Shown here piece by piece: positions 36,474-43,103 of a stretch of 64,000 nt of DNA. The notes under the pieces are model-generated. The model was not told the origin of the DNA. It was given only the letters and a program-made list of their open reading frames with translations, and did no database searches. The position numbers and the translations under genes are program-made. Location of the stretch: assembly GCA_020850615.1 (NCBI GenBank), contig JADZEI010000012.1, positions 62,001 through 126,000 of the forward strand. The letters are read 5' to 3'. This DNA is from Dehalococcoidia bacterium (GTDB lineage Bacteria > Chloroflexota > Dehalococcoidia > Tepidiformales > Tepidiformaceae). How positions within the stretch are numbered: position 1 is the stretch's first letter; the number at the start of each line of letters is the position of its first letter.

Positions 36474-36847
36474 CAGCGCCACTCCAGCGCGCGCTTCCGC
36501 CACGCGTAGATGCCGCCCACGATGAAGGTGGCGATGAAGAGGAGGCCCTTGCCGTAGGCAGCCCAGCCGAGGTCATCGAAGACGAGCGCCCAGGGGAAGA
36601 GGAAGATGATTTCAACGTCGAACAGGACGAAGAGCAGGGCGACGTAGTAGAAGCGGAAGTTGAACTGCACCTGGGTCGGGCCCTCGGTGCGGACGCCGCA
36701 TTCGTAGATGTCGGTCTTGACGGGGTCCTGGGAGGCGAACGGGCGGACGCCCACGTAGCGGAACGCCCACGAGGTCACGAGCGCGCCCATCGGGAAGAGC
36801 AGCGCGATAATCAGAAGGATGCCGATATGGCCGTATTCGTGGAGCAC
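36473..36847 (-). CDS. nuoA: NADH-quinone oxidoreductase subunit A
   Basis: The 124-residue subunit has three membrane helices and the conserved YECGVRTEGPTQVQFNFRFYYVALLFVLFDVEIIFLFPWA segment near residues 48-90, with the Asp/Glu pair of the third helix. It is the first gene of the operon and starts at a GTG about 42 bases after the -10 box. Confidence 0.97.
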   Translation of the reverse strand: MLHEYGHIGILLIIALLFPMGALVTSWAFRYVGVRPFASQDPVKTDIYECGVRTEGPTQVQFNFRFYYVALLFVLFDVEIIFLFPWALVFDDLGWAAYGKGLLFIATFIVGGIYAWRKRALEWR

Positions 36848-36888
36848 GTGGAAACCGTTTGTGAAATCTGTCCCTAAGTCCGCGGCGA

Positions 36889-36917
36889 ACTATAGCACGG
36901 GGTAAGGGCCCGGCAAA
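36889..36917 (-). promoter_or_regulatory. Promoter of the nuo operon
   Basis: On the minus strand TTTGCC (36917-36912), a 17-base spacer and TATAGT (36894-36889) give a good sigma70-type promoter, leaving a leader of about 35 nt before nuoA. Confidence 0.65.
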
Positions 36918-37039
36918 GCGACGTTGACCACCGGTATGGAGCCGCGATGAAACCGGCGACGCGGCCGGGCGGGCGGGGGACAGGCACAGGCGGACGGCGG
37001 CGCCTGCCCGCAGCTGCCGGGGCGGCTACGATGGGCGCC

Positions 37040-37522
37040 ATGCCGACTCGCCGCGTCACCGTCGAACGTAACCGTCTCCGCTTTGCTGCTTCCCACATGG
37101 CCACCTTCGGGGGCACGTGCGAACCGCTCCATGGCCACAACTACGACGTGTTCGTCGAGGTGGAGGGCGACCTCACCAAGGACGGATGGGTATGGGACTT
37201 CGGTGACCTGAAGCGCACTACGCTGGGGATCATCGAGCAGCTCGACCACCGCTTCCTGCTCCAGCGACGCAGCACGCTCCTCGCGATCGAGGAGCGGCCG
37301 ACGAACTGGGCGATCCGCTTCGGGGAAAAGGGCTACGTCTTCCCGAAGGAGGACGTGGTGGCGCTGCCGGTGGAGAACACGACTTCGGAGCAGATCGCCG
37401 AGTGGATTTCGGGCGAGCTGGCGGCGGCGCTCCGGGCGAAAGGCGCGTTAAGCATGCGGAAGCTGACGGTCGGGATCGAGGAGATGCCGGGGCAGGCGGG
37501 CTGGTATACTGTTGACCTGTAA
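37040..37522 (+). CDS. 6-pyruvoyltetrahydropterin synthase / QueD-like protein
   Basis: The 160-residue T-fold protein has the zinc ligands His19, His31 and His33 and catalytic Cys27 in FGGTCEPLHGHNYDVFVEVEG. DFGDLKRTTLGIIEQLDHRFL follows near residue 56, and ENTTSEQIAEWIS near 112. This is the pattern of queuosine-pathway QueD or PTPS. The start at 37040 is favoured by a TACGAT box seven bases upstream; ATG 37031 is possible. No other queuosine gene is nearby, so the pathway role is inferred. Confidence 0.88.
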   Translation: MPTRRVTVERNRLRFAASHMATFGGTCEPLHGHNYDVFVEVEGDLTKDGWVWDFGDLKRTTLGIIEQLDHRFLLQRRSTLLAIEERPTNWAIRFGEKGYVFPKEDVVALPVENTTSEQIAEWISGELAAALRAKGALSMRKLTVGIEEMPGQAGWYTVDL

Positions 37523-37566
37523 CGTGCCGGCTTCGCGGCCGGCGGGCAGGGAACGCGGAGGAGCTC

Positions 37567-38112
37567 ATGCAGCTCGACTGGGATAAGGCCATCAACGAGA
37601 TCCTCGCGGAGAAGATGTCGTGTCAGGCCTGTGGCACCCTCGGCGATGAGATGATTGTTGGTTACACGCGCAATTCGGACGCGGCGGAGTTCGCCCAGCG
37701 CTGCCGGGATTGCGTCGATAAGAGCGAGTGCGACGCACGGAAGCTCGTGGTGGTGTGCGAGCCGTGCGCCCGGAAGTACCGGGTGAACGGCCAGAGCGTG
37801 GACGAGACCGGGATGATGGCGGTGATGCTCGAGGAATGCCGCCGCAACCTGGAGGAGTCGATCGACTATCTCGCGACGTACTGGAAGGAAGACGCGGACG
37901 TCGAGTACGAGGACATGGACAAGGGCCTCGACGAGGTGGACCCGGAGCTCTTCAAGGAAGAGGACAGCTGGCGGCTGCGGCTCGAAGAGGAGTACATGCA
38001 GCTGCACCGCTGGTTCCGTGAACGGCACCGGCCGATCCCGGATCCGGGCTGGCGGAGCCAGTACGTGGAGGACGTGATCGGGCTGGGGTACACGACGCTC
38101 CTGGGAGACTAG
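37567..38112 (+). CDS. Unknown Cys-rich (zinc-binding?) acidic protein
   Basis: The 181-residue product has three CxxC motifs at residues 19-22 (CQAC), 46-49 (CRDC) and 64-67 (CEPC) plus Cys55, suggesting one or two zinc sites or a redox centre in the first 70 residues. The rest is a very acidic helical region (EDADVEYEDMDKGLDEVDPE) ending VIGLGYTTLLGD. A GGAGGAGCTC ribosome site precedes the ATG. It lies 44 bp behind the QueD-like gene and is probably co-transcribed. No family was recognised. Confidence 0.75.
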   Translation: MQLDWDKAINEILAEKMSCQACGTLGDEMIVGYTRNSDAAEFAQRCRDCVDKSECDARKLVVVCEPCARKYRVNGQSVDETGMMAVMLEECRRNLEESIDYLATYWKEDADVEYEDMDKGLDEVDPELFKEEDSWRLRLEEEYMQLHRWFRERHRPIPDPGWRSQYVEDVIGLGYTTLLGD

Positions 38113-38135
38113 CCCCACCCCGCCCTGCCCCGCCC

Positions 38136-38156
38136 ATTTTCGATTTTCGATTTTCG
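38136..38156. repeat. Three tandem ATTTTCG heptamers
   Basis: ATTTTCG occurs three times in perfect tandem, followed by a diverged ATTGGCC unit, just after the stop of the Cys-rich gene. The seven-base period is shared with the other tracts. Confidence 0.8.
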
Positions 38157-38337
38157 ATTGGCCGCCGGGGGCGTGTTGGCGTGCGCTTCGCGGATCGGGT
38201 CCGCAGGCGCGAACGCTTGGGTTGGGCGGATCCGGGAGTTGCAGTTGTTAGACCGGGGACGAGCTTTAATCGTGGCGAAACACGGGGGCGGGCGCGGGCA
38301 GGTAGCCTCGAAGGGATGAAGCGGCGGAGGTATGCCG

Positions 38338-38637
38338 ATGGACCGAAATCTCTGGGAAGGCACGCTGGACCTGGTGGATGCCGATGGTGGGCTCGTGGCG
38401 CGCGGGGCGGCACGGATCGAGGCGCTGCTGAACCCTGCCGACACGTGGCGCGGGCGGATACTGAGCGAGCACCCGGCGCTGGAGCTGCCGCACCGGACCT
38501 ACACGCTGCGGTGCGACGAGCCGGGATGGACGGCGCTGGTGGAGCCCGTCGCATGCTCGCCCACGGGCGATGGTCATGGGACGGCGATCGAGTTCCGGGG
38601 CGTGACGGCGTGGCCGGTCGCGATGAAGCCGGCCTGA
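38338..38637 (+). CDS. Unknown small protein, 99 aa
   Basis: The product starts MDRNLWEGTLDLVDADG with GGAGG seven bases ahead; an in-frame ATG two codons earlier is too close to that site. The sequence alternates strand-like segments and ends GTAIEFRGVTAWPV, suggesting a small beta-rich protein. It has the high-GC codon use of the core genome, unlike the next gene. No family was recognised. Confidence 0.6.
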   Translation: MDRNLWEGTLDLVDADGGLVARGAARIEALLNPADTWRGRILSEHPALELPHRTYTLRCDEPGWTALVEPVACSPTGDGHGTAIEFRGVTAWPVAMKPA

Positions 38638-38778
38638 GCCGGAGTCGTACCGGACGCCGGTTTCCCTGAGGTGACTCGCGAACATCTGCTAGCACGCGTA
38701 GGCGGTTGCTTGCATTCGCGGTCCGCATCCTCTAATGATCGTTCGAGCGTCAAGCTACTCCGATCTACTGGATGCGGT

Positions 38779-39633
38779 ATGCCTATTCCCGGTCTGTCCC
38801 TGATGGGCTTCCTAACAATGGAGGAGGCCTGCCGGTATCAGGCTCTTCGATGCTGGTCCGACGATATGAGCGTCGGGGCCATGCAAAGTCGTTGGCGGGA
38901 AGCAAAGCAACGTTTGGGTGGGCCTAATCGGTCGGCAGGTCGACCGGATGTCCAGCCGTTCCCTGCGGGTTTTGAAGAGTATCAGGAGGCCACACGAAAA
39001 CAGCCCGGTTTCGCAGAACTGCAGGAGTTCTACGGAGATCCTGAGTTCGCGGTCGTCGAACTGGGCTCGTTGCTCGCTTTCCAACTCCAAGTGGAGACAG
39101 AACGGGCCACGGACCTTTGCGCCAACATCACGGAGAACCACAGTATGGACGACCTCCTCCGTGTCTGCCTCCCAATGGGACGGGATACTTACACTCCGCA
39201 GTCCCTAGTCCATGCGAACGGAGTGACGGTCCGTTCCGATTCGCTGAACCTCCGTGTTGTGCGGCGGGGCCTCTTTGAGTTGGAGAATATGGAGTACTAC
39301 CAGCTGGGCGGTCTCTTGATGGGAATGACGTGTCCGTTGCTTCATGTCGCCCGTTACCAGGGGCGAATGTACCTGCGGAACGGTTACCACCGCGCCTACG
39401 CGCTCCAAGCGGCTGGCGTGACGCATGCGCCGTGCCTGATAATCGATACAGATCTGTTCGAGAACACAGGGGCACAGGGCGCCCCCGAAACGTTCACGCG
39501 CGACTTGCTGGAGTCTGAGAACCCGCCGACGTGCGCGCATTACTCATCCGAGCGGGCGTTCCCCGTGAGTCTGCGACGCCTCTCGAAGGTGATTTCCGTC
39601 GCGTGGACGGAGGCCATCTTCGTGGAGCCCTAG
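38779..39633 (+). CDS. Atypical unknown protein with a possible ParB/Srx-like core
   Basis: About 284 aa from ATG 38779; the frame is open back to GTG 38671 and ATG 38803 is also possible. The strongest segment, VARYQGRMYLRNGYHRAYALQAAGVTHAPCLII (about residues 193-225), resembles the ParB/sulfiredoxin-type 'dGxHRxxALxxxGxxxvPvxi' motif. The remainder is unrecognised. Base composition and codon choice (many T/A third positions) differ sharply from neighbours, pointing to recent transfer. It sits just upstream of a tRNA cluster, a frequent integration site. The function is unknown. Confidence 0.65.
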   Translation: MPIPGLSLMGFLTMEEACRYQALRCWSDDMSVGAMQSRWREAKQRLGGPNRSAGRPDVQPFPAGFEEYQEATRKQPGFAELQEFYGDPEFAVVELGSLLAFQLQVETERATDLCANITENHSMDDLLRVCLPMGRDTYTPQSLVHANGVTVRSDSLNLRVVRRGLFELENMEYYQLGGLLMGMTCPLLHVARYQGRMYLRNGYHRAYALQAAGVTHAPCLIIDTDLFENTGAQGAPETFTRDLLESENPPTCAHYSSERAFPVSLRRLSKVISVAWTEAIFVEP

Positions 39634-40005
39634 CTGCTTTTAGAAGCCTGGGCCTGCACGGAACTCGGCATTGCGGGCGGCGACGCGCTCGCATTAGGAT
39701 CCGAAATGACCTTGGGGCCGGTCACTCGAACGACTACCCTAGTCGCGGAAGCCGTCTCTTGGTTCAACGTATCCATCTCCTCGAGCCTTTCAGATGGCCA
39801 ACGATACCCTGCCTGTCAATACCGTAAAGGGTCGATCGGCGCTCGGTCTGTCGGCCATGTTACCTACATACCGGTTTCGACCGCGTAACAACAACTCCGT
39901 AGGGCTTTACGAAGCGGTGGAGGCAGCACCGTCGTCTTGGTACTCGCTCTTGCAGACGAGCACCTCGGCTGAATGCCCGGCCGGGCTGTCAGCGGGTGGG
40001 GTTGG
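39634..40005. other. Low-GC non-coding stretch of the transferred segment
   Basis: About 370 bp between the atypical gene and tRNA-Leu. Short frames exist in all directions but none has consistent codon bias or a ribosome site. There is no integrase, no insertion-sequence ends, and no obvious direct repeat of the tRNA 3' end. It may be decayed mobile DNA. Confidence 0.5.
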
Positions 40006-40091
40006 TGGTGCCGAAGGTGGGATTCGAACCCACATGGGTGTGACCCCAGCGGTTTTTGAGACCGCCGCGTCTGCCATTCCGCCACTTCGGC
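40006..40091 (-). tRNA. tRNA-Leu (CAA anticodon)
   Basis: Minus-strand class II tRNA: acceptor GCCGAAG pairs with CTTCGGC, the D-arm starts TGGCGGAAT, the anticodon stem-loop is GCGGT-CTCAAAA-ACCGC (anticodon CAA), with a long variable arm, T-arm GTGGGTTCGAATCCCAC and encoded CCA. Confidence 0.96.
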
Positions 40092-40116
40092 CCGGGCCCA
40101 TTCTACCGGAGAACGA

Positions 40117-40141
40117 AAAGCCCGCCGGGTGGCGGGCCTTT
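40117..40141. terminator. Hairpin between two tRNA genes
   Basis: AAGCCCGCC pairs with GGCGGGCCTT around a GGGT loop, bounded by AAAA and TTT. It could end transcription after the upstream tRNA-Gly on the minus strand or serve both directions. Confidence 0.6.
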
Positions 40142-40152
40142 GTCGGCAGAGA

Positions 40153-40227
40153 TGGAGCGGAAGACGAGGGTCGAACTCGCGACCTCCTCCTTGGCAAGGA
40201 GGCGCTCTACCACTGAGCTACTTCCGC
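40153..40227 (-). tRNA. tRNA-Gly (GCC anticodon)
   Basis: Minus-strand tRNA: acceptor GCGGAAG/CTTCCGC, D-arm GCTCAGTGGTAGAGC, anticodon stem-loop CTCCT-TGCCAAG region with anticodon GCC, T-arm GCGAGTTCGACCCTCGT and encoded CCA. Confidence 0.96.
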
Positions 40228-40365
40228 CCGCGAGAACTGAGTATAGCACCCGCGGCCGTTCAGCCAAGCGAATTCGGCCGGTGGACTTTCTCGACTGCGA
40301 GCGGCGGGGCGCGGTACGCTGAACCCGGCCGGGGCGCGCTCGTGGGAGCGTATCTGCCGCGCCGG

Positions 40366-40439
40366 TGCCGAGTAGTGTAACGGTAGCACACGGGTCTTTG
40401 GAGCCCAGGGTTGGGGTTCGAATCCCTGCTCGGCAACCA
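40366..40439 (+). tRNA. tRNA-Gln (UUG anticodon)
   Basis: Plus-strand tRNA: acceptor TGCCGAG/CTCGGCA, D-arm with GTGTAACGGTAGCAC, anticodon loop CTTTGGA (anticodon TTG), T-arm GGGGTTCGAATCCC and CCA encoded at 40437-40439. Confidence 0.95.
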
Positions 40440-40457
40440 GTTCGCGCGGGGCGGGCG

Positions 40458-40973
40458 CTACCACGTGCCGAAGTGGACGACCTCTTCGAAGGGGCGGCGG
40501 TTGTGCCGCTTCAGGGGGCGGATGGGGCGGTCGGCGGGGTAGCCCATGGCGACGAGCCAGGCGCAGAAGCGGTCGTCCGGGAAGCCGAGCAACTCGCGGG
40601 CGAGGTCCTGCTCGGAGACGGCGGTGTGGCCGCAGCCGATGCCGTGCTCGGTGGCGGCGAGGATGAGCGTCATCGCGAGCTGGCCGAGGTCGAACTCGAG
40701 CGAGCGGTTCCGCATCGGGTCATCATGCTTCGGCGCGATGAGGGCGACGGTCGCGGCGGAGCCGGCGACGTGGCCGGCGCCGCGCCACACGCCGGCGAGC
40801 GCCTGGAGCTGGGCGCGGTCGGTGACGACGACCATGTCCCACTCCTGGCGGTTACCGGCTGAGGGCGCGCGCCGGGCGGTGTCGAGGACCGCGCGGAGGA
40901 CCTCGGCGGGGATCGGCTCATCCGTGTAGGCGCGGACGTTGCGCCGCGCGGCGATAGCTTCGAGCGTGTTCAT
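40458..40973 (-). CDS. Nitroreductase-family protein
   Basis: The 171-residue FMN-dependent oxidoreductase starts MNTLEAIAARRNVRAYTDEPIP, the usual FMN-phosphate RxxR segment. It continues with RRAPSAGNRQEWDMVVV near residue 35 and ends with GYPADRPIRPLKRHNRRPFEEVVHFGTW, the typical C-terminal 'PxxxxxRrplee' FMN site. It is short, like the minimal nitroreductase group. GGAGC precedes the ATG. The physiological electron acceptor is unknown. Confidence 0.93.
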   Translation of the reverse strand: MNTLEAIAARRNVRAYTDEPIPAEVLRAVLDTARRAPSAGNRQEWDMVVVTDRAQLQALAGVWRGAGHVAGSAATVALIAPKHDDPMRNRSLEFDLGQLAMTLILAATEHGIGCGHTAVSEQDLARELLGFPDDRFCAWLVAMGYPADRPIRPLKRHNRRPFEEVVHFGTW

Positions 40974-41031
40974 CGTGCCGTGCTCCGTGGTTGGCGTCCG
41001 GGCGGGCGGGCCGCGCCGGTGGTCGCGAACC

Positions 41032-41565
41032 TTACACGTCGTAGGTGAGCAGGACGAGCCCGGAGCGGAAGGTCTGCAAGCTGGCGAAGCGGAGCTGCCG
41101 CTGCTGGCCGGCGACGGCGAACATCGGCTTCCCGGCCCCGAGGACGACGGGATTGACCATGACGCGGACCTCGTCGATGAGGCCGGCGTGGAAGAGCGAG
41201 GTGGCCAGGCGGGCACTGCCGAAGACGCCAAGGTCGCGGCGGCAGACCGCCTTGAGGTCGCGGAGGGCGGCGACCGGGTCACGGAGGACGGTGGTGTTCG
41301 CCCAGCCGGGATCGCCCATCGTGGTGGAGGCGACGTACTTCGGGACCGCGTTCATGAGCGGGCCCTCCGGGTCGTTCGAGCCCGGCCAGTAGCCTGCGAA
41401 GAGTTCGTACGTCCGGCGGCCGAGGACGATGCCGTCGATGGAGCTCAGCATGCCAAGCGCGTACTCGGTGAAGCCCTCGTCAACCGTGTGCCAGTCGATA
41501 TTCCCGTCCTCGCCCTCGGCGAACCCGTCGAGGGTGACCATCATCTGCCAGAACAGCCGGGCCAT
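41032..41565 (-). CDS. Dihydrofolate reductase-like (RibD C-terminal domain) protein
   Basis: The 177-residue product shows MMVTLDGFAEGEDGNIDW at the N-terminus, IVLGRRTYELFAGYWP near residue 46 and DEVRVMVNPVVLGAGKPMF near 133. These are the hallmarks of stand-alone RibD-C/DHFR-fold reductases. It is a paralogue of the next upstream gene. The two probably arose by duplication and lie in the same ArsR-led cassette. Confidence 0.9.
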   Translation of the reverse strand: MARLFWQMMVTLDGFAEGEDGNIDWHTVDEGFTEYALGMLSSIDGIVLGRRTYELFAGYWPGSNDPEGPLMNAVPKYVASTTMGDPGWANTTVLRDPVAALRDLKAVCRRDLGVFGSARLATSLFHAGLIDEVRVMVNPVVLGAGKPMFAVAGQQRQLRFASLQTFRSGLVLLTYDV

Positions 41566-41616
41566 GGCGAATCTCCTTTCTTCGAATCCGGGGAGGCGGC
41601 TAGTCGGCCCGCGGGC

Positions 41617-42189
41617 TCAGGCGTCGCGGACGCGTTCGTAGCGAAGGATGTGGGTGCCGGATGCGAAGCGCGTCGACTCGACCAGGCGTAGAGCGAGCGG
41701 CGCGGAGAGCGCCGGGAACATCGGTCTCCCGGCGCCGACCAGCACCGGGCAGATGGCGAGCTGGAACTCGTCGATGAGGTCGTGGGCCATGAAGGCGGCG
41801 GCGAGCTCCGCGCCGCCGATGGACATGTCCTTCCCGGGCTCCGCTTTCCAGGCGGCGACGGCGTCCGGGTCGACCGCGCGCACGAGATCGTCGATCTCGG
41901 GCGCCGGGTCGAGCGTCGACGAGAACACGACCTTGCGCTTGCTGCGCCAGATCGGCGCGTACTCGGCCGCCCAGGCCGGGGTGGCTGGATCCTCGTCGGC
42001 GGTGAGCCAGAACGCGGACATCATCTCCCAGAGGCGGCGGCCGTAGATGTGCGTGTCGAAGCGGTCCTCGGCGCGGTTGTAGTAGCGGTGGACCTCCTCG
42101 TCGGGTGTGGCCCATTCAAAGTCGCCGTTGGGGCCTTCGATGTAGCCATCGACGGAGACGCTGAAGCCGTAGACGATGCGGCGCGTCAC
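41617..42189 (-). CDS. Second dihydrofolate reductase-like protein
   Basis: The 190-residue product begins at a GTG overlapping the SRPBCC stop (GTGA) and reads VTRRIVYGFSVSVDGYIEGPNGDFEW. HIYGRRLWEMMSAFW follows near residue 48, and DEFQLAICPVLVGAGRPMFP near 141. It has the same fold and motif order as the downstream paralogue but clearly diverged. NADPH-dependent reduction is likely; the substrate is unknown. Confidence 0.9.
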   Translation of the reverse strand: MTRRIVYGFSVSVDGYIEGPNGDFEWATPDEEVHRYYNRAEDRFDTHIYGRRLWEMMSAFWLTADEDPATPAWAAEYAPIWRSKRKVVFSSTLDPAPEIDDLVRAVDPDAVAAWKAEPGKDMSIGGAELAAAFMAHDLIDEFQLAICPVLVGAGRPMFPALSAPLALRLVESTRFASGTHILRYERVRDA

Positions 42190-42659
42190 GCCGGCGCCGC
42201 CTGCCGTGCCAGCTCGGCGCCGAGCGCGTTCAGCGCCTCTCCCATGCCGTATTCGCGCCCGCCGGCGTCTTCGTAGCCATCGAGGAAGACATCCTGTTCG
42301 GTGTACACGAGCCTCGTGCCTGTGCCTTCGGGCCGGAGCTCGACGGTGCTCAGCGAGACCGAGATGCGGACATCGTCCGTGAGCATGTCGTAGGTGAAGA
42401 CGATGCGCTCGTTCGGAATGATGTCCTGGTAGGTGCCGTAGAAGGAGTGGACCGCGCCGCCCACCGGACCTCCGCGGTCCACTTCGCGGCCGCCGACGCG
42501 GAAGTCCAGGCTGGACTCGACGGTGTGCCATTCCGGCGGGCCGGAGAACCAGCGGCGCTTGGTCTCGGGGTCGGCGAAGGCGTGGAACACGCGTGCGACG
42601 GGGGCGTCGTAGGTGCGTTCGATGACGAAAGTGGCGTGGGAGACGGAGCGGGGGGTCAT
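42186..42659 (-). CDS. SRPBCC/AHSA1-type START-fold protein
   Basis: The 157-residue product has the AHSA1-like pattern FVIERTYDAPVARVFHAFADPETKRRWFSGP at the N-terminus, YQDIIPNERIVFTYDM in the middle, and ends with a helix FLDGYEDAGGREYGMGEALNALGAEL. The family binds hydrophobic ligands. It is translationally coupled to the ArsR regulator (ATGA) and to the DHFR gene, a widespread ArsR-SRPBCC pair. Confidence 0.93.
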   Translation of the reverse strand: MTPRSVSHATFVIERTYDAPVARVFHAFADPETKRRWFSGPPEWHTVESSLDFRVGGREVDRGGPVGGAVHSFYGTYQDIIPNERIVFTYDMLTDDVRISVSLSTVELRPEGTGTRLVYTEQDVFLDGYEDAGGREYGMGEALNALGAELARQAAPA

Positions 42660-43009
42660 GGTGTCGTTCCTTTCGGTGGGTCGGTGGGCTGGGTTGCGAG
42701 GAGCTCGCCCAGGCGGTCGAAGCGGTGCTCCCAGGTGGCACGGCGGTCGGCGAGCCAGCGTTCGGCCGGTTTCAGGGCGGCGGATTCGATGCGGCAGGTG
42801 CGCACCCTGCCGGTCTTCTCCGAGGTGACGATGCCGCTGGCTTCGAGCACCTGGAGATGCTGGACGACGGCGGCGAGCGACATGGTGAACGGCATCGCCA
42901 GCTCGCTCACCGTGGCCGGGCCGCGGCCGAGCCGTTCGACGATCGCCCGCCGGGTGGGGTCCGCGAGGGCCTGGAAGACCAGGTCGAGCGGTTCCGCTTG
43001 CTTAAGCAT
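42656..43009 (-). CDS. ArsR-family transcriptional regulator
   Basis: The 117-residue winged-helix protein has LVFQALADPTRRAIVERLGRGPATVSELAMPFTMSLAAVVQHLQVLEASGIV, with the recognition helix near residues 42-58. It lacks the CxC metal site of metal-sensing ArsR proteins, so it belongs to the non-metal group paired with SRPBCC proteins. A strong promoter and a palindromic sequence overlap its start, fitting autorepression. Confidence 0.93.
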   Translation of the reverse strand: MLKQAEPLDLVFQALADPTRRAIVERLGRGPATVSELAMPFTMSLAAVVQHLQVLEASGIVTSEKTGRVRTCRIESAALKPAERWLADRRATWEHRFDRLGELLATQPTDPPKGTTP

Positions 43010-43044
43010 GTGCTTTAGTATTCACCTCGAGGGATGTTTGTCAA
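42999..43044 (-). promoter_or_regulatory. Promoter and putative operator of the ArsR cassette
   Basis: On the minus strand a perfect TTGACA (43044-43039), a 16-base spacer and AATACT (43022-43017) end seven bases before the ATG, so the mRNA should be leaderless. The perfect palindrome TGCTTAAGCA at the first codons and a neighbouring AGCA/TGCT repeat form a likely ArsR site. Confidence 0.75.
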
Positions 43045-43103
43045 TAGGTTCCGACGAGAAGGGGCGCCGCGCCCCAATGGCAGCGCGCGGGTACGCTTGG
43101 TGC

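Noticed and set aside
38671-38778. N-terminal extension of the atypical gene to GTG 38671
   Set aside because: The extra 36 residues are Ser/Arg-rich and lack a ribosome site in the right place; ATG 38779 is preferred, though the true start is uncertain.
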